A stretch of 64,000 nucleotides of DNA from Myrica gale. Taxonomy: Eukaryota; Streptophyta; Magnoliopsida; Fagales; Myricaceae. Below, one piece after another: positions 28,401-42,200 of this stretch. The stretch is taken from assembly GCA_963930655.1 (NCBI GenBank), contig OZ005603.1, positions 18,251,001 to 18,315,000 of the forward strand, in the 5' to 3' direction. Positions within the stretch are counted from its first letter, which is position 1. Every line of letters starts with the position of its first letter. The translations under genes and the position numbers were made by a program. The notes below the pieces were generated by a model. The model ran no database searches and was not told the origin of the DNA. It was given only the letters and a program-made list of their open reading frames with translations.

Positions 28401-30603
28401 TTTATTCAATATTAATGTATATAGTTTTGAAACTAATTGATTTGGACCATTTTTCGTTAATATCTTGGCGTATAAAAATTTCATTAATCTATTTGCCTAA
28501 TTTTGTTCGATGTTTAGGCATATAATTTTGAAACTAATTAATTTGGACTATTTTTCACTGATAATTTAGTCTATAAGACTTCCATCCATCTACCTCTTCC
28601 ATTTCCTTCACCAATAAGAAACTAATTATTAAAAAATTAATATATTTGCCTCCGTAATTTTTTTATTATTAAGGTATCTGGTTTTCAAGCAAGTGAATTT
28701 AGACAATTCTTGATCTATATTTTTCTATACGTCTCCCATTAATTTATTTTGCTTTGTTCTCTACATCATTAACGATAAGGACACCCACCAACAATTGTGA
28801 TGAGTTCCCCAGGATCGTTCAGACCGGATTTGTTGAGCTTTGACACGCCACCTAACCCGGATGAGAACCCAGACTTCGATAGAGTACAAGACCACAACGA
28901 CAAAACCTTCGAAGCTCCCAAGAAATCATGGTGATAAGTTTGGTCGGTTGAACACTACAAGAGAAAATTGATACGTTCAAATAGTTATTCGCAGAACAAC
29001 GAGGAACGAACACAAGATATTGATTTATACAATCCTGACAGTAATTAATTTGGACTATTTTTCATTTATATTTTGGTTTATAACTCTACCCTTAATCTAT
29101 TTGCTTCATTTTCTTCATCGTTAAGGCATCTAATAATATGAGAATTTAATTTGGATGATTTGTAGTTTAGCTTTTGGTCTATAACTCTTCCACTAATCTA
29201 TTCCGCTCAATTACTTCAACATTAATGTATCCAATTATAAATCAAATTTATCTCTACGAATTAAAATTTCCTTTTCGTCCATAACTCGTCCAGCAATGTA
29301 TTTGCTTCATTTTATTCAATATTAATGTATATAGTTTTGAAACTAATTGATTTGGACCATTTTTCGTTAATATCTTGGCGTATAAAAATTTCATTAATCT
29401 ATTTGCCTAATTTTGTTCGATGTTTAGGCATATAATTTTGAAACTAATTAATTTGGACTATTTTTCACTGATAATTTAGTCTATAAGACTTCCATCCATC
29501 TACCTCTTCCATTTCCTTCACCAATAAGAAACTAATTATTAAAAAATTAATATATTTTCTTCCATAATTTTTTTATTATTAAGGTATCCGGTTTTCAAGC
29601 TAGTGAATTTAGACAATTCTTGATCTATATTTTTGTCTATACGTCTCCCATTAATTTATTTTGCTTTGTTCTCTACATCATTAACGATGAGGACACCCAC
29701 CAACAATTGTGATGAGTTCCCCAGGATCGTTCGGACCGGATTTGTTGAGCTTTGATACGCCACCTAACCCGGATGAGAACCCCGACTTCGAAAGAGTACT
29801 AGACCACAACGACAAAACCTTCGAAGCTCCAAAGAAATCATGGTGATAAGTTTGGTCGGTTGAACGCCACAAGAGAAAATTGATACGTTCAAATAGTTAT
29901 TCGCAGAACAAAGAGGAACGAACACAAGATTAATCCTGACAGTAATTAATTTGGACTATTTTTCATTTATATTTCGGTTTATAACTCTACCCTTAATCTA
30001 TTTGCTTCATTTTCTTCATAGTTAAGGTATCTAATAATATGAGAATTTAATTTGGATGAGTTGTAGTTTATCTTTTGGTTTATAACTCTTCCACTAAACT
30101 ATTCCGCTCAATTACTTCAACATTAATGTATCCAATTATAAATCAAATTTATCTCTACGAATTAAAATTTCCTTTTCGTCCATAACTCGTCCAGCAATGT
30201 ATTTGCTTCATTTTATTCAATATTAATGTATATAGTTTTGAAACTAATTGATTTGGACCATTTTTCGTTAATATCTTGGCGTATAAAAATTTGATTAATC
30301 TATTTGCATAATTTTGTTCGATATTTAGGCATATAATTTTGAAACTAATTAATTTGGACTATTTTTCACTGATAATTTAGTCTATAAGACTTCCATTAAT
30401 CTACCTCTTCCATTTCCTTAACCAATAAGATATCTAATTATTAAAAAATTAATATATTTGCTTCCGTAATTTTTTTATTATTAAGGTATCTGGTTTTCAA
30501 GCTAGTGAATTTAGACAATTCTTGATCTATATTTTTGTCTATACGTCTCCCATTAATTTATTTTGCTTTGTTCTCTACATCATTAACGATGAGGACACCC
30601 ACC
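22458..30603 (+). repeat. R-X dimeric higher-order array, 1811-bp unit
   Basis: R copies at 23357, 25168, 26979 and 28790, and X copies at 24269, 26080, 27891 and 29702, are each exactly 1811 bp apart. R to X is 912 bp and X to R is 899 bp; the short half has an 11-bp loss (aagattaatcctg) and a 2-bp loss (atttttctatacg). X marks are tattttcttccataattt, ggtatccgg and aacgatgagg. X has two subtypes: X1 (ttcggaccgg, gaaccccgac, gagtactagac, gctccaaag) at 24269 and 29702, and X2 (cagaccgtatctg, ggataagaac) at 26080 and 27891. The copy at 22458 is an X2 relative with cagaccttatctg. Confidence 0.8.
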
Positions 30604-33600
30604 AACAATTGTGATGAGTTCCCCAGGATCGTTCGGACCGGATTTGTTGAGCTTTGATACGCCACCTAACCCGGATGAGAACCCCGACTTCGAAAGAGTA
30701 CTAGACCACAACGACAAAACCTTCGAAGCTCCAAAGAAATCATGGTGATAATTTTGGTCGGTTGAACGCCACAAGAGAAAATTGATACGTTCAAATAGTT
30801 ATTCGCAGAACAAAGAGGAACGAAGACAAGATATTGATTTATACAATCCGGACAGTAATTAATTTGGACTATTTTTCATTTATATTTCGGTTTATAACTC
30901 TACCCTTAATCTATTTGCTTCATTTTCTTCATAGTTAAGGTATCTAATAATATGAGAATTTAATTTGGAAGAGTTGTAGTTTATCTTTTGGTTTATAACT
31001 CTTCCACTAAACTATTCCGCTCAATTACTTCAACATTAATGTATCCAATTATAAATCAAATTTATCTCTACGAATTAAAATTTCCTTTTCGTCCATAACT
31101 CGTCCAGCAATGTATTTGCTTCATTTTATTCAATATTAATGTATATAGTTTTGAAACTAATTGATTTGGACCATTTTTCGTTAATATCTTGGCGTATAAA
31201 AATTTGATTAATCTATTTGCCTAATTTTGTTCGATATTTAGGCATATAATTTTGAAACTAATTAATTTGGACTATTTTTCACTGATAATTTAGTCTATAA
31301 GACTTCCATCCATCTACCTCTTCCATTTCCTTCACCAATAAGAAACTAATTATTAAAAAATTAATATATTTTCTTCCCTAATTTTTTTATTATTAAGGTA
31401 TCCGGTTTTCAAGCTAGTGAATTTAGACAATTCTTGATCTATATTTTTGTCTATACGTCTCCCATTAATTTATTTTGCTTTGTTCTCTACATCATTAACG
31501 ATAAGGACACCCACCAACAATTGTGATGAGTTCCCCAGGATCGTTCAGACCGTTTCTGTTGAGCTTTGATACGCCACCTAACCCGGATGAGAACCCCGAC
31601 TTCGAAAGAGTACTAGACCACAACGACAAAACCTTCGAAGCTCCAAAGAAATCATGGTGATAATTTTGGTCGGTTGAACGCCACAAGAGAAAATTGATAC
31701 GTTCAAATAGTTATTCGCAGAACAAAGAGGAACGAAGACAAGATATTGATTTATACAATCCGGACAGTAATTAATTTGGACTATTTTTCATTTATATTTC
31801 GGTTTATAACTCTACCCTTAATCTATTTGCTTCATTTTCTTCATAGTTAAGGTATCTAATAATATGAGAATTTAATTTGGATGAGTTGTAGTTTATCTTT
31901 TGGTTTATAACTCTTCCACTAAACTATTCCGCTCAATTACTTCAACATTAATGTATCCAATTATAAATCAAATTTATCTCTTCGAATTAAAATTTCCTTT
32001 TCGTCCATAACTCGTCCAGCAATGTATTTGCTTCATTTTATTCAATATTAATGTATATAGTTTTGAAACTAATTGATTTGGACCATTTTTCGTTAATATC
32101 TTGGCGTATAAAAATTTGATTAATCTATTTGCCTAATTTTGTTCGATATTTAGGCATATAATTTTGAAACTTATTAATTTGGACTATTTTTCACTGATAA
32201 TTTAGTCTATAAGACTTCCATTAATCTACCTCTTCCATTTCCTTAACCAATAAGATATCTAATTATTAAAAAATTAATATATTTGCTTCCGTAATTTTTT
32301 TATTATTAAGGTATCTGGTTTTCAAGCTAGTGAATTTAGACAATTCTTGATCTAAATTTTTGTCTATACGTCTCCCATTAATTTATTTTGCTTTGTTCTC
32401 TACATCATTAACGATAAGGACACCCACCAACAATTGTGATGAGTTCCCCAGGATCGTTCGGACCGGATTTGTTGAGCTTTGATACGCCACCTAACCCGGA
32501 TGAGAACCCCGACTTCGAAAGAGTACTAGACCACAACGACAAAACCTTCGAAGCTCCAAAGAAATCATGGTGATAATTTTGGTCGGTTGAACGCCACAAG
32601 AGAAAATTGATACGTTCAAATAGTTATTCGCAGAACAAAGAGGAACGAACACAAGATATTGATTTATACAATCCGGACAGTAATTAATTTGGACTATTTT
32701 TCATTTATATTTTGGTTTATCACTCTACCCTTAATCTATTTGCTTCATTTTCTTCATCGTTAAGGTATCTAATAATATGAGAATTTAATTTGGATGATTT
32801 GTAGTTTATCTTTTGGTCTATAACTCTTCCACTAATCTATTCCGCTCAATTACTTCAACATTAATGTATCCAATTATAAATCAAATTTATCTCTACGAAT
32901 TAAAATTTCCTTTTCGTCTATAACTCGTCCAGCAATGTATTTGCTTCATTTTATTCAATATTAATGTATATAGTTTTGAAACTAATTGATTTGGACCATT
33001 TTTCGTTAATATCTTGGCGTATAAAAATTTCATTAATCTATTTGCCTAATTTTGTTCGATATTTAGGCATATAATTTTGAAACTAATTAATTTGGACTAT
33101 TTTTCACTCATAATTTAGTCTATAAGACTTCCATTCATCTACCTCTTCCATTTCCTTCACCAATAAGAAACTAATTATTAAAAAATTAATATATTTTCTT
33201 CCATAATTTTTTTATTATTAAGGTATCTGGTTTTCAAGCTAGTGAATTTAGACAATTCTTGATCTATATTTTTGTCTATACGTCTCCCATTAATTTATTT
33301 TGCTTTGTTCTCTACATCATTAACGATAAGGACACCCACCAACAATTGTGATGAGTTCCCCAGGATCGTTCAGACCGTATCTGTTGAGCTTTGATACGCC
33401 ACCTAACCCGGATAAGAACCCAGACTTCGAAAGAGTAGAAGACCACAACGACAAAACCTTCGAAGCTCCCAAGAAATCATGGTGATAAGTTTGGTCGGTT
33501 GAACGCCACAAGAGAAAATTGATACTTTCAAATAGTTATTCGCAGAACAAAGAGGAACGAACACAAGATTAATCCTGACAGTAATTAATTTGGACTATTT

Positions 33601-35153
33601 CTCATTTATATTTCGGTTTATATCTCTACCTTAATCTATTTGCTTCATTTTCTTCATCGTTAAGGTATCTAATAATATGAGAATTTAATTTGGATGAGTT
33701 GTAGTTTATCTTTTGGTTTATAACTCTTCCACTAAACTATTCCGCTCAATTACTTCAACATTAATGTATCCAATTATAAATCAAATTTATCTCTACGAAT
33801 TAAAATTTCCTTTTCGTCCATAACTCGTCCAGCAATGTATTTGCTGCATTTTATTCAATATTAATGTATATAGTTTTGAAACTAATTGATTTGGACCATT
33901 TTTCGTTAATATCTTGGCGTATAAAAATTTGATTAATCTATTTGCCTAATTTTGTTCGATATTTAGGCATATAATTTTGAAACTTATTAATTTGGACTAT
34001 TTTTCACTGATAATTTAGTCTATAAGACTTCCATTAATCTACCTCTTCCATTTCCTTAACCAATAAGATATCTAATTATTAAAAAATTAATATATTTGCT
34101 TCCGTAATTTTTTTATTATTAAGGTATCTGGTTTTCAAGCTAGTGAATTTAGACAATTCTTGATCTAAATTTTTGTCTATACGTCTCCCATTAATTTATT
34201 TTGCTTTGTTCTCTACATCATTAACGATAAGGACACCCACCAACAATTGTGATGAGTTCCCCAGGATCGTTCGGACCGGATTTGTTGAGCTTTGATACGC
34301 CACCTAACCCGGATGAGAACCCCGACTTCGAAAGAGTACTAGACCACAACGACAAAACCTTCGAAGCTCCAAAGAAATCATGGTGATAAGTTTGGTCGGT
34401 TGAACGCCTCAAGAGAAAATTGATACGTTCAAATAGTTATTCGCAGAACAAAGAGGAACGAACACAAGATATTGATTTATACAATCCGGACAGTAATTAA
34501 TTTGGACTATTTTTCATTTATATTTTGGTTTATCACTCTACCCTTAATCTATTTGCTTCATTTTCTTCATCGTTAAGGTATCTAATAATATGACAATTTA
34601 ATTTGGATGATTTGTAGTTTATCTTTTGGTCTATAACTCTTCCACTAATCTATTCCGCTCAATTACTTCAACATTAATGTATCCAATTATAAATCAAATT
34701 TATCTCTACGAATTAAAATTTCCTTTTCGTCTATAACTCGTCCAGCAATGTATTTGCTTCATTTTATTCAATATTAATGTATATAGTTTTGAAACTAATT
34801 GATTTGGACCATTTTTCGTTAATATCTTGGCGTATAAAAATTTCATTCATCTATTTGCCTAATTTTGTTCAATATTTAGGCATATAATTTTGAAACTAAT
34901 TAATTTGGACTATTTTTCACTGATAATTTAGTCTATAAGACTTCCATTCATCTACCTCTTCCATTTCCTTCACCAATAAGAAACTAATTATTAAAAAATT
35001 AATATATTTTCTTCCATAATTTTTTTATTATTAAGGTATCTGGTTTTCAAGCTAGTGAATTTAGACAATTCTTGATCTATATTTTTGTCTATACGTCTCC
35101 CATTAATTTATTTTGCTTTGTTCTCTACATCATTAACGATAAGGACACCCACC
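30604..35153 (+). repeat. X-only mixed block with landmarks 30604-34242
   Basis: Landmarks are 30604 (X1), 31516 (X2/X1 hybrid), 32429 (X1), 33341 (X2) and 34242 (X1), spaced 912, 913, 912, 901 and 912 bp. Copies at 30604, 31516 and 32429 share gataattttggtcgg; most share caatccggacag. The pair 32429-33341 is repeated by 34242-35154 at an offset of 1813 bp, a short X1-X2 dimer. R monomers are absent here. Confidence 0.65.
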
Positions 35154-37856
35154 AACAATTGTGATGAGTTCCCCAGGATCGTTCAGACCGTATCTGTTGA
35201 GCTTTGATACGCCACCTAACCGGATGAGAACCCAGACTTCGAAAGAGTACAAGACCACATCGACAAAACCTACGAAGCTCTCATGTCATCATGGTGATAA
35301 GTTTGGTCGGTTGAACGCCACAAGAGAAAATTGATACGTTCAAATAGTTATTCGCAGAACTAAGAGGAACGAACACAAGATTAATCCTGACAGTAATTAA
35401 TTTGGACTTTTTTTCATTTATATTTCGGTTTATAACTCTACCCTTAATCTATTTGCTTCATTTTCTTCATCGTTAAGGTATCTAAGAATATGAGAATTTA
35501 ATTTGGATGAGTTGTAGTTTATCTTTTGGTTTATAACTCTTCCACTAAACTATTCCGCTCAATTACTTCAACATTAATGTATCCAATTATAAATCAAATT
35601 TATCTCTACGAATTAAAATTTCCTTTTCGTCCATAACTCGTACAGCAATGTATTTGCTTCATTTTATTCAATATTTATGTATATAGTTTTGAAACTAATT
35701 GATTTGGACCATTTTTCGTAAATATCTTGGCGTATAAAAATTTCATTAATCTATTTGCCTAATTTTGTTCGATATTTAGGCATATAATTTTGAAACTAAT
35801 TAATTTGGACTATTTTTCACTGATAATTTAGTCTATAAGACTTCCATTCATCTACCTCTTCCATTTCCTTCACCAATAAGAAACTAATTATTAAAAAATT
35901 AATATATTTGCTTCCGTAATTTTTTTTATTATTAAGGTATCTAGTTTTCAAGCTAGTGAATTTAGACAATTCTTGATCTATATTTTTGTCTATACGTCTC
36001 CCATTAATTTATTTTGCTTTGTCCTCTACATCATTAACGATAAGGACACCCACCAACAATTGTGATGAGTTCCCCAGGATCGTTCAGACCGGATTTGTTG
36101 AGCTTTGATACGCCACCTAACCCGGATGAGAACCCAGACTTCGAAAGAGTACAAGACCACAACGACAAAACCTTAGAAGCTCCCAAGAAATCAAGGTGAT
36201 AAGTTTGGTCGGTTGAACGCCACAAGAGAAAATTGATACGTTCAAATAGTTATTCGCAGAACAAAGAGGAACGAACACAAGATTAATCCTGACAGTAATT
36301 AATTTGGACTATTTTTCATTTATATTTTGGTTTATAAATCTACCCTTAATCTATTTGCTTCATTTTCTTCATCGTTAAGGTATCTAATAATATGAGAATT
36401 TAATTTGGATGATTTGTAGTTTAGCTTTTGGTCTATAACTCTTCCAGTAATCTATTCCGCTCAATTACTTCAACATTAATGTATCCAATTATAAATCAAA
36501 TTTATCTCTATGAATTAAAATTTCCTTTTCGTCCATAACTCGTCCAGCAATGTATTTTCTTCATTTTATTCAATATTAATATATATAGTTTTGAAACAAA
36601 TTGATTTGGACCATTTTTCGTTAATATCTTGGCGTATAAAAATTTCATTAATCTATTTGCCTAATTTTGTTCGATATTTAGGCATATAATTTTGAAACTA
36701 ATTAATTTGGACTATTTTTCACTGATAATTTAGTCTATAAGACTTCCATTCATCTACCTCTTCCATTTCCTTCACCAATAAGAAACTAATTATTAAAAAA
36801 TTAATATATTTGCTTCCGTAATTTTTTTATTATTAAGGTATCTGGTTTTCAAGCTAGTGAATTTAGACAATTCTTGATCTATATTTTTGTCTATAAGTCT
36901 CCCATTAATTTATTTTGCTTTGTTCTCTACATCATTAACGAGAAGGACACCCACCAACAATTGTGATGAGTTCCCCAGGATCGTTCAGACCGTATCTGTT
37001 GAGCTTTGATACGCCACCTAACCCGGATAAGAACCCAGACTTCGAAAGAGTACAAGACCACAACGACTAAACCTTCGAAGCTCCCAAGAAATCATGGTGA
37101 TAAGTTTGGTCGGTTGAACGCCACAAGAGAAAATTGATACGTTCAAATAGTTATTCGCAGAACAAAGAGGAACGAACACAAGATTAATCCTGACAGTAAT
37201 TAATTTGGACTATTTTTCATTTATATTTCGGTTTATAACTCTACCCTTAATCTATTTGCTTCATTTTCTTCATGTTTAAGGTATCTAATAATATGAGAAT
37301 TTAATTTGGATGATTTGTAGTTTATCTTTTGGTTTATAACTCTTCCACTAAACTATTCCGCTCAATTACTTCAACATTAATGTATCCAATTATAAATCAA
37401 ATTTATCTCTACGAATTAAAATTTCCTTTTCGTCCATAACTCGTCCAGCAATGTATTTGCTTCATTTTATTCAATATTAATATATATAGTTTTGAAACTA
37501 ATTGATTTGGACCATTTTTCGTTAATATCTTGGCGTATAAAAATTTCATTAATCTATTTGCCTAATTTTGTTCGATATTTAGGCATATAATTTCGAAACT
37601 AATTAATTTGGACTATTTTTCACTCATAATTTAGTCTATAAGACTTCCATTCATCTACCTCTTCCATTTCCTTCACCAATAAGAAACTAATTATTAAAAA
37701 ATTTATATATTTTCTTCCATAATTTTTTTATTATTAAGGTATCTGGTTTTCAAGCTAGTGAATTTAGACAATTCTTGATCTATATTTTTGTCTATACGTC
37801 TCCCATTAATTTATTTTGCTTTGTTCTCTACATCATTAACGATAAGGACACCCACC
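35154..37856 (+). repeat. Near-monomeric family I stretch, 901-bp spacing
   Basis: Landmarks 35154, 36055 and 36956, with 37857 next, are spaced 901, 901 and 901 bp. All carry the 11-bp loss after the unique segment (aagattaatcctg). They differ from each other by scattered private changes and show no clear multi-monomer period, so homogenisation is weaker here. The 35154 copy contains a short family II patch described separately. Confidence 0.6.
35220..35290 (+). other. Family II patch inside a family I monomer
   Basis: Left of the patch the copy is X2 (cagaccgtatctg near 35185). From the ccgg junction at about 35218 it reads family II: aaccggatgag, catcgac, acctacgaagctctcatg. Right of it the flank is family I again (gttattcgcagaac and aagattaatcctg at 35377). 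The foreign marks span roughly 70 bp. Gene conversion is the simplest explanation; two nearby crossovers would look the same. Confidence 0.6.
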
Positions 37857-39200
37857 AACAATTGTGATGAGTTCCCCAGGATCGTTCAGACCGGATTTGT
37901 TGAGCTTTGATACGCCACCTAACCCGGATGAGAACCCAGACTTCGAAAGAGTACAAGACCACAACGACAAAACCTTAGAAGCTCCCAAGAAATCATGGTG
38001 ATAAGTTTGGTCGGTTGAACGCCACAAGAGAAAATTGATATGTTCAAATAGTTATTCGCAGAACAAACAGGAACGAACACAAGATATTGATTTATACAAT
38101 CCTGACAGTAATTAATTTCGACTATTTTTTCATTTATATTTTGGTTTATCACTCTACCCTTAATCTATTTGCTTCATTTTCTTCATCGTTAAGGTATCTA
38201 ATAATATGAGAATTTAATTTGGATGATTTGTAGTTTATCTTTTGGTCTATAACTCTTCCACTAATCTATTCCGCTCAATTACTTCAACATTAATGTATCC
38301 AATTATAAATCAAATTTATCTCTACGAATTAAAATTTCCTTTTCTTCTATAACTCATCCAGCAATGTAATTGCTTCATTTTATTCAATATAAATGTATAT
38401 AGTTTTGAAACTAATTGATTTGGACCATTTTTCGTTAATATCTTGGCGTAGAAAAATTTCTTAATCTATTTGCCTAATTTTGTTCGATATTTAGGCATAT
38501 AATTTTGAAACTAATTAATTTGGACAATTTTTCACTGATAATTTAGTCTATAAGACTTCCATTCATCTATCTCTTCCATTTCCTTCTCCAATAAGAAACT
38601 AATTATTAAAAAATTAATATATTTGCTTCCGTAATTTTTTTATTATTAAGGTATCTGGTTTTCAAGCTAGTGAATTTACACAATTCTTGATCTATATTTT
38701 TGTCTATACGTCTCCCATTAATTTATTTTGCTTTGTTCTCTACATCATTAACGATAAGGACACCCACCAACAATTGTGATGAGTTCCCCAGGATCGTTCA
38801 GACCGGATTTGTTGAGCTTTGATACGCCACCTAACCCGGATGAGAACCCAGACTTCGAAAGAGTACAAGACCACAACGACAAAACCTTAGAAGCTCCCAA
38901 GAAATCATGGTGATAAGTTTGGTCGGTTGAACGCCACAAGAGAAAATTGATATGTTCAAATAGTTATTCGCAGAACAAACAGGAACGAACACAAGATATT
39001 GATTTATACAATCCTGACAGTAATTAATTTTGACTATTTTTTCATTTATATTTTGGTTTATCACTCTACCCTTAATCTATTTGCTTCATTTTCTTCATCG
39101 TTAAGGTATCTAATAATATGAGAATTTAATTTGGATGATTTGTAGTTTATCTTTTGGTCTATAACTCTTCCACTAATCTATTCCGCTCAATTACTTCAAC
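37857..39200 (+). repeat. Recent single-monomer duplication and right end of family I
   Basis: The copies at 37857 and 38769 are 912 bp apart and share private marks found in no other copy I noticed: gatatgttcaaatag, aacaaacaggaacg and gactattttttcattt. Their unique segments look identical. Family I marks (tatgagaattt, tttggtctataactc) persist to about 39165, and the family II form starts by 39245 (attaaaaattcc). Confidence 0.7.
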
Positions 39201-39244
39201 ATTAATGTATCCAATTATAAATCAAATTTATCTCTACGAATTAA

Positions 39245-42200
39245 AAATTCCTTTTCGTCCATAACTCGTCCAGCATTGTATTTGCTTCATTTTATTAAAT
39301 ATTGATTTATATAGTTTTGAAACTGATTGATTTGGACCATTTTTCGTTAATATCTTCGCGTATAACAATTTCATTAATCTATTTGCCTAATTTTGTTCGA
39401 TATTTAGGCATATAATTTTCAAACTAATTAATTTGGACTATTTTCACGGATAATTTAGTCTATAAGACTTCCATTCATCTACCTCTTCCATTTCCTTAAC
39501 CAATAAGATATCTAATTATTAAAAAATTAATATATTTGCTTCCGTAATTTTTTTATTATTAAGGTATCTGGTTTTCAAGCTAGTGAATTTAGACAATTCT
39601 TGATCTATATTTTTGTCTATACCTCTCCCATTAATTTATTTTGCTTCGTTCTCTACATGATTAACGATAAGAACACCCACCAACAATTGTGATGAGTTCC
39701 CCAGGATGGTTCAGACCGGATTTGTTGAGCTTTGATACGCCCCCTAACCGGATGAGAACCCAGACTTCGTAAGAGTACAAGACCACATCGACAAAACCAA
39801 CGAAGCTCTCATGAAATCATGGTGATAAGTTTGGTCGGTTGAACGTCACAAGAGAAAATTGATACGTTCAAATAGTTCTTCGCAGAACAAAGAGGAACGA
39901 ACACAAGATATTGATTTATCCAATCCTGACATTAATTAATTTGGACTATTTTTCATTTATATTTTGGTTTATCACTCTACCATTACTCTATTTGCTTCAT
40001 TTTCTTCATCGTTAAGGTATCTAATAACTTGAGAATTTAATTTGGATGATTTGTAATTTATCTTTTGGTATATAACTCTTCCACTAATCTATTCCGCTCA
40101 ATTACTTCAACATTAATGTATCCAATTATAAATCAAATTTATCTCTACGAATTAAAATTTCCTTTTCGTCCATAACTCGTCCAGCAATGTATTTGCTTCA
40201 TTTTATTCAATATTGATGTATATAGTTTTGAAACTGATTGATTTGGACCATTTTTCGTTAATATCTTGGCGTATAACAATTTCGTTAATCTATTTGCCTA
40301 ATTTTGTTCGATATTTAGGCATATAATTTTGAAACTAATTAATTTGGACTATTTTTCACTGATAATTTAGTCTATAAGACTTCCATTCATCTACCTCTTC
40401 CATTTCCTTAACCAATAAGATATCTAATTATTAAAAAATTAATATATTTGCTTCCGTAATTTTTTTATTATTAAGGTATCTGGTTTTCAAGCTAGTGAAT
40501 TTAGACAATTCTTGATCTTTATTTTTGTCTATACCTCTCCCATTAATTTATTTTGCTTCGTTCTCTACATGATTAACGATAAGAACACCCACCAACAATT
40601 GTGATGAGTTCCCCAGGATCGTTCAGACCGGATTTGTTGAGCTTTGATACGCCACCGAACCGGATGAGAACCCAGACTTCGAAAGAGTACAAGACCACAT
40701 CGACAAAACCTACAAAGCTCTCATGAAATCATGGTGATAAGTTTGGTCGGTTGAACGCCACAAGAGAAAATTGATACGTTCAAATAGTTATTCGCAGAAC
40801 AAAGAGGAACGAACCCAAGATTATGATTTATCCAATCCTGACAGTAATTAATTTGGACTATTTTTCATTTATATTTTGGTTTATCACTCTACCCTTACTC
40901 TTTTTGCTTCATTTTCTTCATCGTTAAGGTATCTAACAATTTGAGAATTTAATTTGGATGATTTGTAGTTTATCTTTTGGTATATAACTCTTCCACTAAT
41001 CTATTCCGCTCAATTACTTCAACATTAATGTATCAAATTATAAATCAAATTTATCTCTACGAATTAAAATTTCCTTTTCGTCCATAACTCCTCCCGCAAT
41101 GTATTTGCTTCATTTTATTCAATATTAGAGTATATAGTTTTGAAACTAATTGATTTGGACCATTTTTCGTTAATATCTTGGCGTATAACAATTTCATTAA
41201 TCTATTTGCCTAATTTTGTTCGATATTTAGGCATATAATTTTGAAACTAATTAATTTGGACTATTTTTCACTGATAATTTAGTCTATAAGACTTCCACTC
41301 ATCTACCTCTTCCATTTCCTTAACCAATAAGATATCTAATTATTAAAAAATTAATATATTTGCTTCCGTAATTTTTTTATTATTAAGGTATCTGGTTTTC
41401 AAGCTAGTGAATTTAGACAATTCTTGATCTATACCTCTCCCATTAATTTATTTTGCTTCGTTCTCTACATGATTAACGATAAGCACACCCACCAACAATT
41501 GTGATGAGTTCCCCAGGATGGTTCAGACCGGATTTGTTGAGCTTTGATACGCCACCTAACCGGATGAGAACCCGGACTTCGTAAGAGTACAAGACCACAT
41601 CGACAAAACCAACGAAGCTCTCATGAAATCATGGTGATAAGTTTGGTCGGTTGAACGCCACAAGAGAAAATTGATACGTTCAAATAGTTCTTCGCAGAAC
41701 AAAGAGGAACGAACACAAGATATTGATTTATCCAATCCTGACATTAATTAATTTGGACTATTTTTCATTTATATTTTGGTTTATCACTCTACCCTTACTC
41801 TATTTGCTTCATTTTCTTCATCGTTAAGGTATCTAATAATTTAAGAATTTAATTTGGATGATTTGTAGTTTATCTTTTGGTATATAACTCTTCCACTAAT
41901 CTATTCAGCTCAATTACTTCAACATTAATGTATCCAATTATAAATCAAATTTATCTCTACGAATTAAAATTTCCTTTTCTTCCATAACTCGTCCAGCAAT
42001 GTATTTGCTTCATTTTATTCAATATTGATGTATATAGTTTTGAAACTGATTGATTTGGACCATTTTTCATTAATATCTTGGCATATAACAATTTCATTAA
42101 TCTATTTGCCTAATTTTGTTCGATATTTAGGCATATAATTTTGAAACTAATTAATTTGGACTATTTTTCACTGATAATTTAGTCTATAAGACTTCCATTC

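Noticed and set aside
2521-39064. Recurring minus-strand open frames of 63 and 77 codons over the unique segment (for example 4336-4527, 37919-38152)
   Set aside because: They recur because the monomer recurs, begin and end at accidental stops, have no recognisable domain, and change or vanish with 1-bp differences between families. They are complements of the repeat, not genes.
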